Assembly (NCBI GenBank): GCA_037892765.1
Contig: JBBKBW010000003.1
DNA from: Clostridium_AQ sp900552125
Lineage (GTDB): Bacteria; Bacillota_I; Bacilli_A; Erysipelotrichales; Erysipelotrichaceae
Strand: one strand, 5' to 3'
Length of the DNA: 64,000 nucleotides
Part shown: positions 15,074-23,227 of the stretch, piece after piece
Numbering within the stretch: the stretch's first letter is position 1
Layout of the letters: each line of letters starts with the position of its first letter
The notes under the pieces: generated by a model
The model's database searches: none
What the model was told of the DNA's origin: nothing
Seen by the model: the letters and a program-made list of their open reading frames with translations, nothing else
Program-made: the position numbers and the translations under genes

Positions 15074-16252
15074 ATGGCTAAAAGAACTGTAAAAGATTTA
15101 GATGTAGCTGGAAAACGTGTCATTGTACGTTGTGACTTTAACGTTCCTAGAAAAGATGGAAAAATTACAAATGACAACCGTATTATTCAGGCTTTGCCAA
15201 CAATCAAATACTTAATTGAAAACAACGCAAAAATTATTTTAATGTCTCACCTTGGAAAAGTTAAAACAGAAGAAGACAAAGCTAAAAATGATTTACGTTG
15301 TGTAGCTGATCGTTTAAGTGAATTGGTTGATACAAAAGTAACTTTCGTACCAGTTACTCGCGGAGAAGAATTAGAAAACGCTGTAGCTGCATTAAATGAT
15401 GGAGAAATCGTTGTTATGCAGAATACTCGTTATGAAAAAGGAGAAAGTAAAAATGATCCTGAATTAGCTAAATACTGGGCTTCTTTAGGTGACTTATTTG
15501 TTGAAGATGCTTTCGGTAGTGTTCACCGTGCTCATGCATCTACTGCAGGTATCGCTTCTATCCTTCCAAATGCATTAGGTTTCTTGGTAGAAAAAGAAGT
15601 TAAAATGTTAGGAGCTGCTGTTGATACTCCTGAACGTCCATTCGTTGCTATTATCGGTGGAGCAAAAGTTTCTGATAAGATTGCTGTTGTAGATAATCTA
15701 TTGAAAAAAGCTGATAAAGTATTGATTGGTGGAGGTATGGCTTATACATTCCTAAAAGCAATGGGATACAATGTAGGTAAATCTCTAGTAGAAGAAGATA
15801 AAGTAGAACTTGCTAAAGAATACATTGAAAAAGCTGAAGGTAAATTGGTATTACCAGTTGACCATGTATGTGCTGATAAATTTGCTGAAGATGCAAATAC
15901 TGTAGTTGCAGACAATGAAAATATTCCTGCAGATTACATGGGTCTAGATATTGGTCCTAAATCAATCGAACTTTACAGAGAAGCACTTGCTGGTGCAAAA
16001 ACTGTAGTATGGAATGGACCAATGGGTGTATTTGAAATGGCACCATTCGCAAAAGGTACTTTAGAAGTATGTACTGCAATTTCTGAACTTCCAGGAGCTA
16101 CTACTGTAATTGGTGGTGGAGACTCTGCAGCTGCTGCTATTCAGTTAGGATTCGCAGATAAATTCTCTCACATCTCTACAGGTGGTGGAGCTTCTCTAGA
16201 ATACATGGAAGGTAAAGTATTACCAGGTATTGCGGTAATCGCAGATAAATAA
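15074..16252 (+). CDS. pgk: Phosphoglycerate kinase
   Basis: Transfers phosphate from 1,3-bisphosphoglycerate to ADP in lower glycolysis (cytoplasm). The 392-aa protein has the expected N-terminal RVIVRCDFNVPRKDGKITND, the substrate-binding LMSHLGK, the hinge region FVEDAFGSVHRAHAST, and the nucleotide-binding VVWNGPMGVFE and GGGDSAAA motifs. AGGAGG lies properly before the ATG. It is followed after 26 bases by tpiA. The usual partner gap (glyceraldehyde-3-phosphate dehydrogenase) is not adjacent, and the pair is inserted between two paralogous PTS/ROK modules. Confidence 0.98.
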   Translation: MAKRTVKDLDVAGKRVIVRCDFNVPRKDGKITNDNRIIQALPTIKYLIENNAKIILMSHLGKVKTEEDKAKNDLRCVADRLSELVDTKVTFVPVTRGEELENAVAALNDGEIVVMQNTRYEKGESKNDPELAKYWASLGDLFVEDAFGSVHRAHASTAGIASILPNALGFLVEKEVKMLGAAVDTPERPFVAIIGGAKVSDKIAVVDNLLKKADKVLIGGGMAYTFLKAMGYNVGKSLVEEDKVELAKEYIEKAEGKLVLPVDHVCADKFAEDANTVVADNENIPADYMGLDIGPKSIELYREALAGAKTVVWNGPMGVFEMAPFAKGTLEVCTAISELPGATTVIGGGDSAAAAIQLGFADKFSHISTGGGASLEYMEGKVLPGIAVIADK

Positions 16253-16278
16253 TCATTAGAAAATAGGAGATATTGATC

Positions 16279-17025
16279 ATGAGAAAACCAATTATTGTTG
16301 GAAACTGGAAAATGAATAAAACCATGAAAGAAACAAAAGAATTCATGGAAGCTGTAGATGCTGCAGCTGCTAGCGAAAATGCTACATTTGGTATTGGTGC
16401 ACCTTATACAGCACTTTCTACTGCAGTGGCTGGAGCTAAAAACCTAGTAATTGCTGCAGAAAACTGCCACTGGGAAGACAATGGAGCTTTCACTGGTGAA
16501 GTTTCTGTACCTATGTTACAGGAAGTTGGAGTAACTCATTGTATTATCGGACACTCTGAACGTCGTGAAATGTTTGGGGATACTGATGAAACAGTAAATA
16601 AAAAAGCAAAACGTTTAATTGATGCAGGAATTACACCAATCTTATGTATTGGTGAAACAGAAGCTCAGTATGATGCTGGTGAATCTGAAAAAGTAATTCG
16701 CGATCAGTTAACAGGTTCTTTGGCTGACTTATGTCCAAAATGTGTAGGAAACATGGTAATCGCATATGAACCAATCTGGGCTATTGGTACTGGTAAAAGT
16801 GCTTCTGTAGAAATCGCAGAAAACTGCTGCCGTATCGTTCGTGATCAGGTTCGCGTTATGTATGGTGATGAAGCTGCTGAAAATGTACGTGTACAGTATG
16901 GTGGTTCTGTTAAACCAAATAACATCGTTGAATATATGGCACAGCCAGATATCGATGGTGCATTAATTGGTGGAGCTAGCTTAAAAGCAGACAGCTTCTT
17001 AGAAATCATCGAGAAAACAAAATAA
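16279..17025 (+). CDS. tpiA: Triosephosphate isomerase
   Basis: Interconverts dihydroxyacetone phosphate and glyceraldehyde-3-phosphate. The ATG at the chosen start is 9 bases after AGGAG; an in-frame TTG two codons upstream is a worse fit. The 248-aa barrel has GNWKMNKT (Asn and Lys of the active site), GHSERRE with the catalytic His, AYEPIWAIGTGKSA with the catalytic Glu, and the C-terminal VQYGGSV and GALIGGASL phosphate-binding loops. It forms an operon with pgk and ends at a clear terminator. Confidence 0.98.
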   Translation: MRKPIIVGNWKMNKTMKETKEFMEAVDAAAASENATFGIGAPYTALSTAVAGAKNLVIAAENCHWEDNGAFTGEVSVPMLQEVGVTHCIIGHSERREMFGDTDETVNKKAKRLIDAGITPILCIGETEAQYDAGESEKVIRDQLTGSLADLCPKCVGNMVIAYEPIWAIGTGKSASVEIAENCCRIVRDQVRVMYGDEAAENVRVQYGGSVKPNNIVEYMAQPDIDGALIGGASLKADSFLEIIEKTK

Positions 17026-17036
17026 TGACTTTATAA

Positions 17037-17066
17037 GGACAGGTGTTAAGGCATCTGTTCTTTTTT
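17037..17066 (+). terminator. Terminator of pgk-tpiA
   Basis: GGACAGGTG pairs with CATCTGTTC (two G-U pairs), 6-base loop, then six T. The following 220 bases to the next gene are very AT-rich and show no convincing promoter. Confidence 0.85.
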
Positions 17067-17286
17067 CCTTTTTTAATACTATATATAGTAAATACCTATT
17101 TATAAATATATATGATAAAATATAATAGCTCATCGATTATATTGGTGTGATAGTGAACAATATAATTGGTGAGTTTTTTGTAAATCTCCTTATATTCAAT
17201 AAAAAGTACCTAATTTATTTGCCCTATGTTTTGTCTCATATGCTTCTTTTCAATGATATTCTAAAAGTGAAAAGGAGGATATTAAA

Positions 17287-18210
17287 ATGAAATACATGAT
17301 AGGAATTGATATAGGCGGAACTAATACAAGAGTAGCTTTGATAAATGAGAATTATGAGATAATTCTAAGAGAGCAATTTTCAACTAATATTGAAGACCCT
17401 CAAATAACCTTAAAACAAATAAAAAGTTTAATCGATAATTTTCATGTGGATATACTTGGTGTTGGAGTCTCATGTCCTGGCCCTTTAGATTTAATTTACG
17501 GGAAGATTTTAACACCACCAAATTTAGGCAAAAAATGGTGGAATTTTGAAATTGAAAAAGAAATGTCAAATTTACTAGGACTTCCTGTATATTTAGAAAA
17601 TGATGCAAATTTAGCTGCCTTAGCTGAGGCTATTGTTGGAAAAGGGAAGGCATTTAATTATGTTGTTTTTATGACAATTTCAACAGGGATTGGTTCTGGA
17701 TTTGTTATTAATCAACAGATTTATCATGGGGCACATGGATTTGCTCATGAAGTAACAAATATACCATTTTGGAGAGATGGACCATCACATGGAAATATTT
17801 ATCCAGGGGGAATTGAAGCAATCAGTAGTGGAACTGCAATTACGATGAGAGCACAAAAAGCAGGTTTATTGGTCAATCATGCTGGAGAGGTCTATCAGTT
17901 AGCGATAAATGGCAATGTAGAGGCAATAAAAATATTAGATGATGCAAAAGAGTATTTAGCTAATGAAATTGCTGCTGTATATGCATTACTGGATCCAGAA
18001 ATTGTAGTATTAGGTGGTAGTGTTGCGATTAAAATACCTGGATTTGTAGATGAAGTTAAGCAAAGAGTTAAGCAACGATGTTATGACAATGTAGCTGAAA
18101 TTGTGAATATAGAGAAAACTAATTTAAATGAAGATAGTGGTCTTTTAGGTGCTGCAATTCTAGCTTTGTATCGTCATAAAAAGAATGACCATATTAATAT
18201 GCCCTCTTAA
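17287..18210 (+). CDS. ROK-family sugar kinase (second copy)
   Basis: Predicted ATP-dependent sugar kinase, clearly paralogous to the ROK gene 3.3 kb upstream: GIDIGGTNTRVAL, SCPGPLDLIYGKI, ENDANLAALAEA (catalytic Asp) and EVVVLGGSVA-type C-terminal motifs are shared, and more than half the positions match by eye. It too lacks the CxCGxxGCxE zinc motif, having RDGPSHGNIYPGGIEAISSG. It has 307 aa with a short extra tail. AAAAGGAGG precedes the start. It lies ahead of a PRD regulator and a second fructose-family PTS, so it probably serves that sugar. Substrate unknown. Confidence 0.87.
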   Translation: MKYMIGIDIGGTNTRVALINENYEIILREQFSTNIEDPQITLKQIKSLIDNFHVDILGVGVSCPGPLDLIYGKILTPPNLGKKWWNFEIEKEMSNLLGLPVYLENDANLAALAEAIVGKGKAFNYVVFMTISTGIGSGFVINQQIYHGAHGFAHEVTNIPFWRDGPSHGNIYPGGIEAISSGTAITMRAQKAGLLVNHAGEVYQLAINGNVEAIKILDDAKEYLANEIAAVYALLDPEIVVLGGSVAIKIPGFVDEVKQRVKQRCYDNVAEIVNIEKTNLNEDSGLLGAAILALYRHKKNDHINMPS

Positions 18211-18227
18211 ATTTTAAGGGCATATTT
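18196..18227 (+). terminator. Hairpin at the end of the second ROK gene
   Basis: AATATGCCCT and AGGGCATATT form a perfect 10-bp stem with an 11-base loop that contains the ROK stop codon; few T follow, so termination may be weak. Confidence 0.6.
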
Positions 18228-18270
18228 AATTCATGATATTCTAATAATAGAAAGGGAGGAGGTGAAGGCT

Positions 18271-20238
18271 ATGAAACACGAAAAGTCCAGTTTCTATATT
18301 AAAGAAATTTTGAAGGTTCTGTTAGATGGAGAAATATACTCAACACAAGAAATTGCTAAAAATATAAATCTTTCTGAAAAAGCTACTAGGAATAAAATAA
18401 TAGCTGTGCAGGATTTTCTAAGAGAAAATTCTTTGGGTAGCATTGAGAAAAAACCTCGTGTGGGAGTCTGGTTAGAATGCGATGAGTTATCAAAAAAGAA
18501 ACTATCGCAAATGATAGAAGGAGCTAGCGATTTAGTGATTTCAAATGATACGCAAGGAAGAGTAGATGAAGTCTTAAGGATTCTATTTCGACTAATGCCT
18601 AGGGAAAGTATTACAACACAAAGATTGGCAAATGAATTATATTTATCTGCTCCAACTGTGTTAAAGGTAATTCGCGATTGTGAGGAATGGTTAGCGCATT
18701 ACCATATAGAAATAGTTAATGAGCGAAATCGAGGTTTTTCACTATCCTATCAAGAAAATGAATATCGTATAGCACTTAAGGACTTTATTGTTGATAAAGG
18801 GAAAAAAGATGATATTAAGAAAAATATTTATTATTTCTTTTCTAATATTGATGTTGATTTAATTAATAAGGCAATAGTAGAAACAGAAAATGAATGGAAT
18901 TATCGTTTTACAGATGAATCGTTTTATGAAATTCTTATTTATTGCTGCCTTGCATATCAAAGAAAAGACTTTAGTATTCCTATGTCTATAAAACAAGAAG
19001 ATATAGAGATTTTAGAACGTTATAATGAGTATCCATTTACAGTAGCGATATTTAAAAGATTACATGAAAAACTTCATATTATGTTTTCTAATGAAGATAT
19101 TCTATTTTTAGCAACACAAATACTTTGCTCGAAATTTATGGGGATTCATCAAACAGATCAAGCTTGGAATGTTATTCAAAAGTACGATAAAAAACTTCTA
19201 GATTTCATTGATGAAATGTTAGAAACAATAGGAAATATTCTAGGTAAGGACTTTAGTAATGACATTAAATTAAGAGAGAGTCTAGTATTTCATTTAAGAC
19301 CAACAATCTTTCGTTTACGTTATGGTTCTCCACAAGGAAATTCACTTGTTGGTTTTATAAAAAAGGAATATAAAAATGTATTTAGAGCAACTTGGGCTAT
19401 TTCTATCTTGTTTGAAAAACATTATGGTGTACAGATAACAGAAGATGAATTAGGTTTTATTGTATTGTATATTCAATCAGCTTTAGAGCGAAAAACTCAA
19501 AGATATCATGCTGTTTTAATTGCGGATTTCACTTGGGGACATGCGCAATTAATATGTGAAAGAATAAGAAAAACAATTCCAGAAATACAAGATGTTGAAA
19601 TAGTAAGTCGTCATGACTTTAGATTATATCAATATAATGATAAAGATTTAATTATCTCTAGTCGATCAATGGATGAAAAAGATAAACGAATAGTAGAAAT
19701 TGGGAATTTATTAAGTGATGATGGAATGATGAGATTACGTTCTTTTATGGATAGCCTTAATCTTCCTTTGTATGAGAATACGAACCCTTTTACGCCTATT
19801 TGCTACCCTTTGTTTTCACCTGAATTAATTTTTGTGAACTTACAATGTAATTCGAAACAAGAAGTATTAGAATATATGTGTAAAAAAATGGAAACTAAAG
19901 GTTATGTAACAAATCGTTTTTTTAAAAGTGTAATGGAGCGTGAAGAAGTAACAGCGACTTCCATTGGTAATTTTGTCGCATTGCCTCATGGAGCACAAAT
20001 TGAAGTAAATGAACCTCATGTAGCAATCGCAGTCTTAGATAAACCTGTATTATGGGATGGAGAAGAATTTGTTGATATTGTATTCTTATTAGCATTTAAA
20101 TTGTCAACACATGAAGAGATAAAAAGGGTGCAATCCTTTTATAAAGAATATATATCACTAATAGAGACTGATGAAAAGATTAAAATTATTCGTAATACAG
20201 CATCAGAAATTGAATTATTTAAATACTTGATACAATAA
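18271..20238 (+). CDS. BglG/MtlR-type PTS-regulated transcriptional regulator with a Cys-less EIIB-like domain
   Basis: PRD regulator of the second fructose-family PTS. The ATG nine bases after GGGAGGAGG is preferred to a GTG that lies against the ribosome site, giving 655 aa. N-terminal winged helices (STQEIAKNINLSEKATRNKI, and a second HTH near residues 110-150) are followed by two PRD domains with paired His residues. The EIIB-like position reads VLIADFTWGHAQLICERI, where the usual signature Cys (as in VLLVCGSG of the regulator at 7.1-9.0 kb) is absent. The C-terminal EIIA domain is intact (FVALPHGA). Loss of that Cys should alter how the sugar signal reaches the protein. Lies directly upstream of the EIIA gene. 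Confidence 0.88.
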   Translation: MKHEKSSFYIKEILKVLLDGEIYSTQEIAKNINLSEKATRNKIIAVQDFLRENSLGSIEKKPRVGVWLECDELSKKKLSQMIEGASDLVISNDTQGRVDEVLRILFRLMPRESITTQRLANELYLSAPTVLKVIRDCEEWLAHYHIEIVNERNRGFSLSYQENEYRIALKDFIVDKGKKDDIKKNIYYFFSNIDVDLINKAIVETENEWNYRFTDESFYEILIYCCLAYQRKDFSIPMSIKQEDIEILERYNEYPFTVAIFKRLHEKLHIMFSNEDILFLATQILCSKFMGIHQTDQAWNVIQKYDKKLLDFIDEMLETIGNILGKDFSNDIKLRESLVFHLRPTIFRLRYGSPQGNSLVGFIKKEYKNVFRATWAISILFEKHYGVQITEDELGFIVLYIQSALERKTQRYHAVLIADFTWGHAQLICERIRKTIPEIQDVEIVSRHDFRLYQYNDKDLIISSRSMDEKDKRIVEIGNLLSDDGMMRLRSFMDSLNLPLYENTNPFTPICYPLFSPELIFVNLQCNSKQEVLEYMCKKMETKGYVTNRFFKSVMEREEVTATSIGNFVALPHGAQIEVNEPHVAIAVLDKPVLWDGEEFVDIVFLLAFKLSTHEEIKRVQSFYKEYISLIETDEKIKIIRNTASEIELFKYLIQ

Positions 20239-20258
20239 GGGATTAGGAGGAGATTTAC

Positions 20259-20708
20259 ATGCAAGTAAAAGACGTTTTAGATGAAAGAATTATTGATTTA
20301 AATGCAAAAGCGAATAATAAAGAAGAAATATTAACGCACTTAGCAAAAAAATTAAAGGAAGCAAAGTATATTGATGATGTTGAAGCATTCAAAAAAGATA
20401 TTTATCAGCGAGAAAGTGAAGGAACTACTGGCATAGGCAATTATATTGCTATACCACATGGGAAAAGCGATTCTGTAACACAAGTAGGGATAGCAATTGC
20501 TAAGCTGGATCATGAAATCGAGTGGGAGACGCTTGATGGAAAAGGAGTGAAACTTGTATTTTTATTTGCGGTAAGTAATAATCATGAATATGCTAGAAAT
20601 CATATGCTTTTATTAGCAGATATAGCTAGAAAACTTGGAAATGATGAAGCTGTTGAACAAATGCTAAAAGCGGAAACTGTTGAAGATCTAAAAAAAGTAT
20701 TTGCATAG
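20259..20708 (+). CDS. PTS fructose-family EIIA component (second system)
   Basis: HPr-dependent phosphocarrier, 149 aa. GTTGIGNYIAIPHGKS carries the active His of PTS_EIIA_2 domains. An AGGAGGAG site precedes the ATG, 20 bases after the PRD regulator, so the two are probably co-transcribed. A terminator follows, and EIIB-EIIC start from their own promoter about 200 bases on: EIIA is grouped with the regulator rather than with the permease. Confidence 0.92.
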   Translation: MQVKDVLDERIIDLNAKANNKEEILTHLAKKLKEAKYIDDVEAFKKDIYQRESEGTTGIGNYIAIPHGKSDSVTQVGIAIAKLDHEIEWETLDGKGVKLVFLFAVSNNHEYARNHMLLLADIARKLGNDEAVEQMLKAETVEDLKKVFA

Positions 20709-20724
20709 CAGATAATTTCAGTTA

Positions 20725-20755
20725 AGGAGAAGAATTAAGACCTTCTCTTTTTTTA
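20725..20755 (+). terminator. Terminator after the second EIIA gene
   Basis: AGGAGAAG pairs with CTTCTCTT (one G-U) over a 9-base loop, followed by seven T. Confidence 0.82.
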
Positions 20756-20848
20756 TATTTGAATTAAGGAAAAAATACCGCATTAATTTAACCTTGAATT
20801 TTTTATATGCAAAAAAAGTGCCACATTAAAAAGACCACTATAAATCTT

Positions 20849-20874
20849 ATGTAAACGCTTTTAAATGCTATTAT
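20849..20874 (+). promoter_or_regulatory. cre-like site and extended -10 promoter of the second EIIB-EIIC operon
   Basis: ATGTAAACGCTTTTA (20849-20863) fits the cre consensus except one position (T for C at position 14). It directly precedes TGCTATTAT, an extended -10 element (20866-20874). No good -35 box is visible, so activation is possible. Confidence 0.5.
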
Positions 20875-20924
20875 ATAGCCAGATGATAGAAGAAAATATC
20901 TTCTAAAGGAAAGGAGTTAAAATT

Positions 20925-21236
20925 ATGAAAATAGTTGCAGTTGCTGCTTGCACATCTGGAATCGCACATACCTATATTGCGAAAGAAAAATTAATTCGTG
21001 CTGCAGAGGCACTTGGTCACACGATTCATGTGGAGACACAGGGGACGATAGGAACAGAAGATGAATTGAAGCCAGAGGATATTAAAGAGGCTGATGTTGT
21101 TATCTTGGCAATTGATATTGCTATTACTGGGACTGAGCGTTTTGAGGGAAAGAGAACTGTAAAAGTTCCAACCAATGTTTGTGTTAAAGCACCGAAACAA
21201 TTACTACAAAAAATTGAATCAGAATTAAATAAATAG
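20925..21236 (+). CDS. PTS fructose-family EIIB component (second system)
   Basis: 103-aa phosphotransfer subunit; MKIVAVAACTSGIAHTYIA holds the active Cys9, and HVETQGTIG is the conserved following segment. GGAAAGGAG precedes the start. EIIC begins 17 bases downstream. It is a paralogue of the EIIB at 9.7 kb. Confidence 0.92.
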   Translation: MKIVAVAACTSGIAHTYIAKEKLIRAAEALGHTIHVETQGTIGTEDELKPEDIKEADVVILAIDIAITGTERFEGKRTVKVPTNVCVKAPKQLLQKIESELNK

Positions 21237-21253
21237 AAAGGAAATGGGAAAAT

Positions 21254-22342
21254 ATGAAAAAAATAGGAGCTGAATTAAAAAGACATGCGTTGACAGCTAT
21301 ATCATATATGTTGCCATTAGTTGTTGCTTCAGGTCTTTTGATTGCAATTGGTAATTTAATGGGAGGAGCTAGTGTAACTACACTTGAAGAAATGACCATT
21401 CCAAATGCATTGACCTCACTAGGGGTTTTAGGAATGGGATTATTGCCTTCTTTCATTGCAGGATATATTTCATATTCTATAGCTGATCGACCAGGTATTG
21501 CGCCAGGTTTCTTAATGGGGCAAATCGCATCATTCTTGGGAGCAGGATTCCTTGGAGGGATGATTGGTGGTTATATTGTTGGTTATATTGCATTAGGTAT
21601 AAGAAAATATTTGAAGGTTCCAAAATGGGCTGAAGCTTTAATGCCAATGATGATTATTCCTACATTATCAGCAATTATTGCAGGATTATTAATGTATTTT
21701 GTAGTCGGTACTCCAATTGTTTGGATTACAGAAGGATTAACAAACTTTATTACTGGACTAGATCAATCATCTAAAGTGGTATATGGATTTATCATTGGTG
21801 GACTTGGATGTATTGATTATGGCGGACCAATTAGTAAAGTACCTAATTTAATTTGTGATGGTTTATTACTTGAAGGAATAACAGAACCAGAAGCAATTAA
21901 AGTATTAGCTGCAATGGTGCCTCCTTTGGGAATTACGTTATCCTACGTTTTCTCTAAATTTATGAAAAAGAAAATTTATACAAATACAGAAGTAGAAAAT
22001 ATAAAAGTAGCATTTCCAATGGGATTGTGTATGATTTCTGAAGGTGTTATTCCTATTGCGATGAATGATTTAATTCGTACTGTATTCTGTACTGCAATCG
22101 GTTGTGGTGTTACTGGAGCAATTAGTTTCAGTTTAGGAGTAGGAAGTAACGTGCCTTCTGGTGGTGTCTTCGTTATTCCAGCTATGTCTGATCCAATTGG
22201 TGCTGTTATCGCTTTACTTGCGGGAACAGTCGTTACTGCTGTATTACTAGTATTGATTAAGAAAAGACGCAGCGAAAATGAAGATGTAGTAGTAGATGAT
22301 GTAGAAGAAGAAATGGATTTATCTGACATTACAATTTCATAA
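21254..22342 (+). CDS. PTS fructose-family EIIC membrane component (second system)
   Basis: Membrane sugar channel, 362 aa, hydrophobic throughout, with AISYMLPLVVASGLLIAIG, YISYSIADRPGIAPGFLMG, LGCIDYGGPISKVPN and ICMISEGVIPIAM, all counterparts of the motifs in the first system's EIIC. It ends with an acidic cytoplasmic tail. GAAAGGAAATGGG precedes the ATG. It is followed after 14 bases by two class II aldolases, so the transported sugar is probably degraded through a ketose bisphosphate; which ketose is not shown. Confidence 0.93.
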   Translation: MKKIGAELKRHALTAISYMLPLVVASGLLIAIGNLMGGASVTTLEEMTIPNALTSLGVLGMGLLPSFIAGYISYSIADRPGIAPGFLMGQIASFLGAGFLGGMIGGYIVGYIALGIRKYLKVPKWAEALMPMMIIPTLSAIIAGLLMYFVVGTPIVWITEGLTNFITGLDQSSKVVYGFIIGGLGCIDYGGPISKVPNLICDGLLLEGITEPEAIKVLAAMVPPLGITLSYVFSKFMKKKIYTNTEVENIKVAFPMGLCMISEGVIPIAMNDLIRTVFCTAIGCGVTGAISFSLGVGSNVPSGGVFVIPAMSDPIGAVIALLAGTVVTAVLLVLIKKRRSENEDVVVDDVEEEMDLSDITIS

Positions 22343-22356
22343 TAAAGGGGAAATTT

Positions 22357-23208
22357 ATGTATGTATCAATGAAAGGCATGCTAAAACGTGCTAATGAAGG
22401 AAATTATGCTGTAATGGCAATCAATTGTTTCAATATAGAAACGGTACGAGCAGTAATAGAGGCAGCTCAAAGTTTACGTGCTCCAATCATTGTGAATATA
22501 GTTCAGGAACATATGGTTAATCATTGTGATAGTGAATTGATTGCACCAGTTGTTCGAAAATTAGCTGAACGAGCAAGTGTTGAAGTAGCATTAAATTTTG
22601 ACCATGGTGTAGATGTTGGATTACTAAAAAAAGCATTACATGATGGTTACTCTAGTGTAATGGTAGATGCATCACGTTATGACTTAGATGGAAATATTGC
22701 GATGACTAAAGAAATTGTTGAATTTGCAAAGCAATTCGATGCATCTGTTGAAGGAGAAATTGGCTGTATGGGTGAAACAGATGGAGAATTTACTGATGAA
22801 AATATGAAAACAGATCCTCAACAAGCACTTCGTTTTGTAAAAGAAACAGGAATTGATTGTTTAGCGGTGTCTTATGGATCAAGTCATGGAAATTATCCAG
22901 AAGGTTATGTTCCAAAATTTGATTTTGAATGCTTAAAGAAGATTAAAGATTTAACTCAAATGCCATTAGTATTACATGGGGGATCTGGATCTGGAGATGA
23001 AAATATCAGAAATAGTGTAAGATACGGTATTAATAAAATTAATGTAGGCTGTGATTTTATGAATGCTAATACTAATGCAATAAAAAAGCATTTAAAGGAA
23101 AACCCAGATATTAATTATTGGGTTATGATGAATCAAGTAGAAAAAGAGAGTCAGGAAATAGTGAAACACTATATTAGATTATCAGGATCTGAAGGAAAGT
23201 CAATATAA
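22357..23208 (+). CDS. Class II ketose-bisphosphate aldolase (first of a pair)
   Basis: Zinc-dependent aldolase of the fructose/tagatose-bisphosphate family (KbaY/GatY/FbaA). In 283 aa, LNFDHGVD carries the catalytic Asp and a zinc His, VEGEIG is the conserved Glu segment, SYGSSHGNYP and VLHGGSGSG supply the other zinc His residues, and NVGCD with N-terminal FNIET bind phosphate. The second gene of the pair is only moderately similar, so they are not a recent tandem copy. Cleaves a ketose 1,6-bisphosphate to triose phosphates that can enter via the nearby tpiA. Fructose versus tagatose specificity cannot be read here. Confidence 0.87.
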   Translation: MYVSMKGMLKRANEGNYAVMAINCFNIETVRAVIEAAQSLRAPIIVNIVQEHMVNHCDSELIAPVVRKLAERASVEVALNFDHGVDVGLLKKALHDGYSSVMVDASRYDLDGNIAMTKEIVEFAKQFDASVEGEIGCMGETDGEFTDENMKTDPQQALRFVKETGIDCLAVSYGSSHGNYPEGYVPKFDFECLKKIKDLTQMPLVLHGGSGSGDENIRNSVRYGINKINVGCDFMNANTNAIKKHLKENPDINYWVMMNQVEKESQEIVKHYIRLSGSEGKSI

Positions 23209-23227
23209 AAATTAGGAGGAAATCGAT

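Noticed and set aside
17157..17180. Possible second sigma-54 promoter (TTGGTGAGTTTTTTGT)
   Set aside because: Spacing is right but the -12 element is GT instead of GC and the -24 box lacks GGCAC; no sigma-54 activator belongs to this operon.
17245..18250. Repeated TGATATTCTAA before the second ROK gene and the PRD regulator
   Set aside because: Short AT-rich match; could be chance or a -10 element, and no matching -35 box was found.
7071..20238. RNA antiterminator (RAT) sites for the BglG-like proteins
   Set aside because: Both proteins have DNA-binding winged helices rather than the CAT RNA-binding domain, so leader-RNA targets are not expected and none was seen.
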